From NCBI GenBank assembly GCA_026416655.1, contig JAOAES010000017.1:1-14338 (forward strand): DNA of 14,338 nucleotides, written 5' to 3'. Both the position numbers and the translations under genes were made by a program. Below are positions 4,848 to 14,338 of this stretch, in pieces. How positions within the stretch are numbered: position 1 is the stretch's first letter; each line of letters starts with the position of its first letter. A model generated the notes under the pieces. It was not told the DNA's origin. It saw only the letters and a program-made list of their open reading frames with translations, and did not search any database. Source of the DNA: Fimbriimonadales bacterium. GTDB taxonomy: Bacteria > Armatimonadota > Fimbriimonadia > Fimbriimonadales > GBS-DC.

Positions 4848-7800
4848 CTATGCCTGCTCTTCACTTGCCTTCTTGCGCCCGCGTTTGGGCTTGGAGGTGT
4901 CCTCGTAGGTGATCTGCGACTCCCCTTGCACGGGCGCGTCAGGAGCCGGCTCATCCGGATTGCGCGTCTCCTCCGCCTCTGCGGAGTCTTCGTTCTCCTG
5001 CGTTAGCTCCTCAGCGAAGAGGGACTCCAGCGTCGGTTGGCGCGTCTCGACGACGGCTTCCACGGTGCGCGGGACCCACTCGAACTTTGGCTCGAAGCGC
5101 GGCTTCACATAGCCCGTACCGGCGGGGATGAGCCGCCCGATAATCACGTTCTCCTTCAAGCCGACGAGTTCATCCACCTTGCCGCGCACCGCCGCTTCGG
5201 TGAGCGCCTTGACCGTGCGCTGGAACGAGGCGGCAGAGAGGAACGAATCGGTCTGCTGCGCCGCTTCCGAGACGCCCAGCAGCACCCACTCGGCAGTGGC
5301 GGGGCGCCCGCCTTCTGCAATAATCTTCTGGTTGGCGTCCTCGAACACGAAGCGGTCGACAGTCTGCCCTGGCAGGAAGTAGGCGTCGCCGGGATCGATG
5401 ATGCGCCGCTTGCGCAGCATCTGACGGATAATAATCTCCAGGTGTTTGTCGTCGATATCCACGCCCTGCGCCTTGTAGACCGCCTGAATCTCTTGAATCA
5501 GGTATTCCTGTACGCCGCGCACGCCGCGCAGGCGGAGCAGTTCATGCGGGTTCAGCGGCCCAGGCGTCAGGCGGTCGCCCGGCAACACGGTGTCGCCTTT
5601 GACCACTTCCAGCGAGCCGAGCGGCGGCACGAGAACGGCGTCCAGCACCGTCACGCGCTCCACGCCCGCATCCAGCAGTCGGTTCACATGCACCGAGCGG
5701 ATTTCCTCCATCTCGTGCAAGATGATGATTCCCGTGCTGGGGTCTTCGACATTTTCGAGGCTCATTTTGCCCACGAGCAGCTCGCCGACGGGCAGAGTGG
5801 CTTTAATCATCACCCAGCGTCCACCGCGCCGGCGCACGATGTCCACCACTTCGCCTTCATAGTCGACGGTAATCGCCTCGCCTTTGGGCTTGCGTGCCTC
5901 GAACAGCTCCTCCACGCGGTTGATACCTGTGTTGGGCGGCTCTTGGAGTTTGGCGAGTTTACGTAGGGAGTCGCGTGTGCGCTTTTCGAGCTTCTCCTCG
6001 CCCTCGCCTGCGTAGGTTTCCTCCTGCGTGAACATAGGCGCGGGTTTACCGAGCAGGTGCGAGGCGACTTCGAGCAGTGCGTGCTTCTGGTCGCGCCCGA
6101 GGTCGATGACCTCCTGGATTTCGCCGCGCTCTTCGAGTTCGGTGGCGGCGAGGGTGCGCGCGCCGCCAATCTTGAAGCCCGCGATTTGCTGTCCCGCGCC
6201 CGCCACACCGCCGGTGTGGAATACGCGCATCGTCAGCTGGGTGCCGGGTTCGCCAATCGATTCGGCGGCGATGATGCCAACTGCCGTGCCCAGTTCGACG
6301 GGGCGCAGCGTGCCCATATCGAGACCGTAGCATTTGGCGCACACGCCGAGCCGCGCGTTGCAGGTCAGCGGCGAGCGGATGGGCGCGCCCACACGGTCAT
6401 GCTCGACCCACTCGAAGCCCGCCTTTTCCCAGAGGGCGTGAATTTCGTCGCGCCGCGCGTGCAGGCGGTCGATGACCTCCTGCGTAATCATATCGTACGG
6501 CTCCAGCAGCGATTCGCCCGTGATGGGGTCTTTCAGCGGCTGGTCGTCGTCGGGCGTGAACAGTTCGCCCTCCTCTTTCGCGGCGAGTTCGCGCAGAGTC
6601 TGGGTGAACCGTTCCGTCGCTTGCGCCAGCGCGTCGATCTCCGTCGCCACATCTTCGGAGATGATCTCGTCTTCTTGCACGAGCCGCTCGCCCGTGATGG
6701 GGTGGTGCAGGTCGCGTCGTGCGGTGCGTCCACGAATACGCTGGAAGAGGGTCTCAATCAGGTCGCCTTCGCGCTCGATACGGCTGACCACGATACCTTC
6801 GGGCGTCTTGCAGTCGGGGATGCGCACGACGACGTCCTGCGCGACATCGCACATGCGGCGCGTGAGGTAGCCTGCGTTTGCGGTGAGCAGCGCGGTGCTT
6901 GCCAGCCCGCGGCGCGCGCCGTAGCCCGACACGAAGTATTCTAAGGTGGTCAAGCCCTCCTGGAAGTTGTGCTGCACCGGCAGCTCCTCCACGAGGCGTT
7001 CGCCACCGGAGCGGAAGTCGAATCCTCCCATCATCAAGCCGCGCATGCCGACCAGCTGCGCCAGCTGCTTCGTGGAGCCGCGCGCGCCCGAATCGGTGAT
7101 GATAAAGAGCGGGTTGTCGTCGCGCAGCTCCTTGAGCATCACTTTGGACACCTCGTCGTACACGCGCTGCCAGAGTTCGATCTTGCGTTGCCGTTTCTCG
7201 TCCTGCGTCAGCTCGCCGCGGTCGTACAGTTCGTCGATAAGGCGTGCCTCTTCGGCGGCTTTCTGCAAGATGGCGTCGCGCTGCTGCGGAACCGCCATGT
7301 CGGTCAACGCGAAGGTGATGCCGCCGCGCAAGCCCCATTCGAAGCCCAGCGCTTTCAGGTCGTCCAAGAAGCGCACGGTGCGGGCGTGCCCACAAGTCTG
7401 GTACACCTCACGGATCACCGCCGAGAGCATCTTCTTGTTGTAGACCGTGTTGAGCCAGTCGGGGTGATAGCGCAGCCCCTCGGGCATAATCTCTTGGAAG
7501 ATGAGCCGCCCGATGGTGGTTTGGGTGACTTCAGGCTCCTCGCTGTTGGGGCGCACGAGTCGCACCATCACTGGTTCGTGCAGGCGGGCTTCACCGCGCT
7601 CGAACGCTTGGCGCGCCTCGTCGGGGTTCGCGAAGTGGAAGCGTACCTCCTCCTGATGCTGTGGGTCGTTCATCGTGAGGTAGTACGCGCCCAGCACGAT
7701 GTCCTGCAGAGGCGAGACGACGGGCGAGCCGTCAGCGGGCTTGAACAGGTTATGCGTGGAGAGCATCAGTGTGCGCGCCTCCGCCTGCGCGGGGTAGGAT

Positions 7801-9470
7801 AGCGGCACATGCACCGCCATCTGGTCGCCGTCGAAGTCGGCGTTGTAGGCGTGGCACACCAGCGGGTGGAGCTGAATCGCCTTGCCCTCCACCAGGATTG
7901 GCTCGAACGCCTGAATGCCGAGTCGGTGCCGCGTCGGTGCGCGGTTCAGCAAGACAGGATGCTCCTTGATGACCGCTTCCAGCGCCTTCCAGACCTCGGG
8001 CTGCTGGCGGTCGATGGCGTTCTTGGCGTTTTTGACATTGTTGGCGAGCTGGTCGCGAATCAGGCGTTGCATCACGAACGGCTTGAACAACTCCAGCGCC
8101 ATCTCTTTGGGCAGTCCGCACTGGTGGAGTTGCAGGTTCGGACCGACCACAATCACCGAGCGTCCGGAGTAGTCCACGCGCTTGCCGAGCAGGTTCTTGC
8201 GGAAACGCCCTTCCTTGCCCTTGAGCATATCGGAGAGCGATTTGAGCGGTCGTCCGCCCGTGCCCGTGACGGGCTTGGCGCGTTTGGAGTTGTCGATAAG
8301 CGCGTCCACTGCCTCCTGAAGCAGTCGCTTTTCGGAGTTCAGGATGCTCTTGGGCGCGCGAATCTCCATAATCTTGCGCAGGCGGTTGTTGCGGTTCACG
8401 ATGCGCCGATACAGGTCGTTCAGGTCGCTCGTGGCGAAGCGTCCGCCGTCGAGTTGCACCATCGGGCGCAGTTCGGGCGGCAGCACGGGCACGGCTTCGA
8501 GGATCATCCATTCGGGGCGGGTCTTGCTGTTTTTGAACGCTTCCACGATTTCGAGCCGTTTGATGGCGCGGGCGCGGCGTGTGCCCTGCGTTTTGCTGAT
8601 TTCCTCGCGCAACTCGCGGTCGAGCTTTTCGAGGTCAATCTGCTTGAGCAGTTCGCGGATGGCTTCTGCGCCCTGTCCGACGCGCACCAGCGGGCGCAGG
8701 TCGCGCTGAAGTTTGCGCGCGCCTGCCAGCAGGAGCTGCTCGATGCCCTGCCACGCGCTCTCGTCTAAGAGCTCGTACTGTTGGAGTTTCGCGAGTCGCT
8801 CGATGGCTTTTTCCATCTCCTGGAGCATCGCGGCGCGTTCGCGGCGCTCGCTCTCTTTGCGGCTTTCGTACATGCGCACGCGCTCCGCGATTTGCTGTTC
8901 AGTGAGCGTGTCGCGCCCCTCCTGAAGCTCCCGTTCCAGCCGCGCGTCCAGCTCCATGAACACACGCTCGATTTCCGTCTCGAAGTTGCGTTTCTCCTCT
9001 TCCACCAGTCGCTGCAGATCGCCCAGGTTCTGCTCGATGGCGGCGCGGTCGATATCGATGACCATGTAGTTGGTGAAGTAGATGACCTTCTCCAGTTGGC
9101 GCGGGGAGATGTCCAGCAGCAGTCCGAGCGGGCTGGGCGGCTGCCCCTTGAGATACCACAGGTGGCACACAGGCGCGGCGAGTTCGATGTGCCCCATCCG
9201 CTCGCGGCGCACGCGCGCGCGGGTCACTTCCACGCCACACCGCTCGCAGCGGATGCCTTTGTTTTTCACGCGCTTATAGCGTCCGCACGAGCATTCCCAG
9301 TCGCGCGTGGGACCGAAGATACGCTCGCAGAACAGCCCGTCGCGCTCGGGCTTGAAGGTGCGGTAGTTAATCGTTTCGGGCTTTTTGACCTCGCCGAACG
9401 ACCATTCCCGAATGTCTTCGGGCGACGCGAGACCGATTTTGAGTGCCTTGATTCGCGAGATGTCCGCCAT
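4848..9470 (-). CDS. rpoC: DNA-directed RNA polymerase subunit beta'
   Basis: The 1540-residue largest RNA polymerase subunit. It carries the catalytic NADFDGD motif (D545, D547, D549). Zinc site 1 is C60, C62, C75, C78. Zinc site 2 is C887, C1037, C1044, C1047. The trigger-loop segment is TQLTMRVFHTGG, with M1081 and H1085 matching E. coli M932 and H936. Other conserved blocks are RRYIVNRNNRL-like residues near 355, GRFRKNLLGKRVDYSGRS, RAPTRHRLGIQAF and VEELFEARKPKG. Residues about 141-250 form a charged, probably coiled-coil insertion of the kind known in Actinobacteria. Three features stand out: a duplicated HPITGE/DPITGE segment inside zinc site 2, about 90 extra residues in the trigger loop (1092-1181), and an acidic then lysine-rich tail over the last 65 residues. 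The ATG has GAGGTGA seven bases upstream; this Shine-Dalgarno overlaps the rpoB stop (ATGAGGTGA), and 11 bp separate the genes, so translation is probably coupled. Confidence 0.99.
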   Translation of the reverse strand: MADISRIKALKIGLASPEDIREWSFGEVKKPETINYRTFKPERDGLFCERIFGPTRDWECSCGRYKRVKNKGIRCERCGVEVTRARVRRERMGHIELAAPVCHLWYLKGQPPSPLGLLLDISPRQLEKVIYFTNYMVIDIDRAAIEQNLGDLQRLVEEEKRNFETEIERVFMELDARLERELQEGRDTLTEQQIAERVRMYESRKESERRERAAMLQEMEKAIERLAKLQQYELLDESAWQGIEQLLLAGARKLQRDLRPLVRVGQGAEAIRELLKQIDLEKLDRELREEISKTQGTRRARAIKRLEIVEAFKNSKTRPEWMILEAVPVLPPELRPMVQLDGGRFATSDLNDLYRRIVNRNNRLRKIMEIRAPKSILNSEKRLLQEAVDALIDNSKRAKPVTGTGGRPLKSLSDMLKGKEGRFRKNLLGKRVDYSGRSVIVVGPNLQLHQCGLPKEMALELFKPFVMQRLIRDQLANNVKNAKNAIDRQQPEVWKALEAVIKEHPVLLNRAPTRHRLGIQAFEPILVEGKAIQLHPLVCHAYNADFDGDQMAVHVPLSYPAQAEARTLMLSTHNLFKPADGSPVVSPLQDIVLGAYYLTMNDPQHQEEVRFHFANPDEARQAFERGEARLHEPVMVRLVRPNSEEPEVTQTTIGRLIFQEIMPEGLRYHPDWLNTVYNKKMLSAVIREVYQTCGHARTVRFLDDLKALGFEWGLRGGITFALTDMAVPQQRDAILQKAAEEARLIDELYDRGELTQDEKRQRKIELWQRVYDEVSKVMLKELRDDNPLFIITDSGARGSTKQLAQLVGMRGLMMGGFDFRSGGERLVEELPVQHNFQEGLTTLEYFVSGYGARRGLASTALLTANAGYLTRRMCDVAQDVVVRIPDCKTPEGIVVSRIEREGDLIETLFQRIRGRTARRDLHHPITGERLVQEDEIISEDVATEIDALAQATERFTQTLRELAAKEEGELFTPDDDQPLKDPITGESLLEPYDMITQEVIDRLHARRDEIHALWEKAGFEWVEHDRVGAPIRSPLTCNARLGVCAKCYGLDMGTLRPVELGTAVGIIAAESIGEPGTQLTMRVFHTGGVAGAGQQIAGFKIGGARTLAATELEERGEIQEVIDLGRDQKHALLEVASHLLGKPAPMFTQEETYAGEGEEKLEKRTRDSLRKLAKLQEPPNTGINRVEELFEARKPKGEAITVDYEGEVVDIVRRRGGRWVMIKATLPVGELLVGKMSLENVEDPSTGIIILHEMEEIRSVHVNRLLDAGVERVTVLDAVLVPPLGSLEVVKGDTVLPGDRLTPGPLNPHELLRLRGVRGVQEYLIQEIQAVYKAQGVDIDDKHLEIIIRQMLRKRRIIDPGDAYFLPGQTVDRFVFEDANQKIIAEGGRPATAEWVLLGVSEAAQQTDSFLSAASFQRTVKALTEAAVRGKVDELVGLKENVIIGRLIPAGTGYVKPRFEPKFEWVPRTVEAVVETRQPTLESLFAEELTQENEDSAEAEETRNPDEPAPDAPVQGESQITYEDTSKPKRGRKKASEEQA

Positions 9471-9481
9471 AAAGTTTCACC

Positions 9482-13531
<4,050 letters not shown>

Positions 13532-13569
13532 AAATTACCCTCCACAGGCGCAAATTTGCCCAGTCTGAT

Positions 13570-13599
13570 AGTATACCTCAAGCCCTTCGCCCCTGTCAA
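13570..13599 (-). promoter_or_regulatory. rpoBC promoter
   Basis: On the minus strand TTGACA (plus 13594-13599), an 18-base spacer and TATACT (plus 13570-13575) make a near-consensus sigma70-type promoter. The expected start is near 13563, which leaves a leader of about 32 nt before the rpoB ATG. No attenuator or ribosomal-protein binding hairpin fits in so short a leader. Confidence 0.85.
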
Positions 13600-13603
13600 G
13601 GGG

Positions 13604-13633
13604 TTGACTCATCGCGTTTCGAGCGGGTATACT
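13604..13633 (+). promoter_or_regulatory. Promoter of the LysM/SH3b gene
   Basis: TTGACT (13604-13609), an 18-base spacer and TATACT (13628-13633), with an expected start near 13640. Its -35 box lies four bases (GGGG) from the -35 box of the opposite-strand rpoB promoter, so two polymerases should not be able to occupy both at once. Confidence 0.82.
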
Positions 13634-13639
13634 GCCCCC

Positions 13640-13730
13640 GCTTTGGCTGTTGCCCCCGTCTTTTAGGCGGGTGAGGACAGCGACGCGACCGAGGTCGCAT
13701 GGTACGAGACTATCACCAAGGAGGGAAACT
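13640..13730 (+). other. Leader of the LysM/SH3b mRNA, with two small hairpins and a 12-codon upstream frame
   Basis: About 91 untranslated bases. CCCGTC/GGCGGG around TTTTA (about 13654-13671) and GCGAC/GTCGC around CGAG (13685-13698) can form hairpins. An ATG at 13699 opens 12 codons whose TGA (13735-13737) lies just past the main ATG at 13731; GAGG sits four bases before it, inside the second hairpin. I do not see the conserved core of the ydaO c-di-AMP riboswitch, which often controls such genes. A functional role is possible but unproven. Confidence 0.35.
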
Positions 13731-14338
13731 ATGGTGAACATAGTACGCTTGGGGTTGATAGCCCCGCTCGTGAGCCTGATCGTCGCAGCCTCGGCGCAGC
13801 AAACGATCACTTACACCGTTAAACCGGGCGATTCGTTGTATACCATCGCCCATCGGCACGGTTTGCGCTTGCCCGAACTGCTGAAAGTCAACAATCTGCG
13901 CAATCCGCACGCGCTGCAGATTGGCGACAAGATTAAAATCCCCCTCAAGGGCGGCGCGGTGTCTCAAAGGAAGTCTTCGGTGCAGCCGGATCACCCCGCA
14001 TCCGGCTGGGCGGAGATTAACAAGGATCGCATCAACATCCGTAGCGCACCCAGTACGAGCGCGGAGCGAGTCACGATTGTGGATCGCTGGACGAAGGTAC
14101 AGGTGCTGGGGCGTCAGGGCGACTGGAGCCGCGTGCGGCTTCTGGGTGGACGTACAGGCTGGGTGCTGGCTCGCTACCTCAGCCCGACGAAGCCCCCTCA
14201 AACGAAGCAAGTAGCGAAAGCGTCTAAACAGCAGGCGAAGCCGGTCTCGAAACGCAACCCCTCGCGTGCGCAGGTGATTGCCAGCGCGTCGGGCGAGACG
14301 CCCAGCGCGGTGCGCCGTGCGCTCGCATATCTTGGCTC
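13731..14338 (+). CDS. Exported LysM-SH3b protein, probable cell-wall hydrolase (3' end outside window)
   Basis: The frame is open from the ATG at 13731 to the window end, giving 202 complete codons. AAGGAGGG lies about five bases before the ATG. Residues 1-22 form a signal peptide (one early R, a hydrophobic core LGLIAPLVSLIVAA, cleavage after ASA at A22). Residues 27-71 are a LysM peptidoglycan-binding domain (YTVKPGDSLYTIA...LLKVNNL...IGDKIKIP). Residues 92-152 are a bacterial SH3 domain (INIRSAPSTSAERV, GDWSRVRL, GRTGWVLARYL). A lysine-rich linker follows (about 153-178). The last residues, AVRRALAYLG, resemble the start of an NlpC/P60 endopeptidase domain, whose catalytic Cys and His would lie beyond the window, so hydrolase activity is inferred. 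It is transcribed away from rpoBC from a tightly abutting promoter. Confidence 0.9.
   Translation, partial: MVNIVRLGLIAPLVSLIVAASAQQTITYTVKPGDSLYTIAHRHGLRLPELLKVNNLRNPHALQIGDKIKIPLKGGAVSQRKSSVQPDHPASGWAEINKDRINIRSAPSTSAERVTIVDRWTKVQVLGRQGDWSRVRLLGGRTGWVLARYLSPTKPPQTKQVAKASKQQAKPVSKRNPSRAQVIASASGETPSAVRRALAYLG

Noticed and set aside
3844..4908. Long plus-strand open frame (354 codons) opposite upp and the flavin reductase
   Set aside because: It runs antisense to two clearly recognisable genes, is R/H/Q-rich in a way typical of GC-rich antisense frames, and matches no family I know.
8715..9050. Charged helical block in beta' (about residues 141-250) as a novel domain
   Set aside because: Actinobacterial beta' subunits carry a similar coiled-coil insertion at this position, so it is a known type of lineage insertion.
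13713..14210. Minus-strand open frame opposite the LysM/SH3b gene
   Set aside because: The plus strand encodes an unmistakable signal peptide, LysM and SH3 domains with a good ribosome-binding site and promoter.

Overview
The window is GC-rich (about 60% by eye) bacterial chromosome. It is dominated by an rpoB-rpoC operon on the minus strand. The protein content is a full multidomain beta and beta' subunit, GlmM, Upp, a RutF-like flavin reductase, a GH116 glycosidase and an exported LysM/SH3b protein. That mix, with an actinobacterial-type helical insertion near the start of beta', looks like a free-living, saccharolytic member of a deep-branching lineage. Armatimonadota is my best guess, inferred from general resemblance and not demonstrated. 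I see no CRISPR array, tRNA, rRNA, insertion sequence or phage gene.

Layout, left to right: (1) the 3' part of glmM on the plus strand; (2) a convergent GH116-type glycosidase gene on the minus strand, preceded by a short coding-like remnant that overlaps its start by 4 bp; (3) a 360-base stretch, 3049-3408, without a confident protein gene. Part (3) holds a well-formed plus-strand small-RNA gene (promoter, about 110 nt of consecutive hairpins, intrinsic terminator) and, overlapping its promoter, an intrinsic terminator for the opposite strand. (4) A minus-strand pair, flavin reductase then upp, whose transcript should run antisense through the small-RNA gene. (5) rpoC and (6) rpoB on the minus strand, closed by a 15-bp perfect hairpin. 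(7) A 200-base divergent control region with two near-consensus sigma70-type promoters placed back to back, 4 bp apart. (8) The 5' part of an exported LysM-SH3b protein on the plus strand, probably a cell-wall hydrolase, which runs off the window.

Most of the content is housekeeping. The unusual material is in RNA polymerase and in the non-coding DNA. RpoB carries a four-cysteine zinc-ribbon-like insert where E. coli has its second dispensable region. RpoC has an extra block of about 90 residues in the trigger loop and a duplicated segment in its second zinc site. The rifamycin pocket of RpoB has residues associated elsewhere with resistance. The small RNA at 3298-3407 matches no family I recognise, is antisense to the probable upp 3' UTR, and has two hairpin loops carrying GGA. 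rpoBC has its own promoter directly beside a cell-envelope gene and is not joined to the ribosomal-protein genes that usually precede it.
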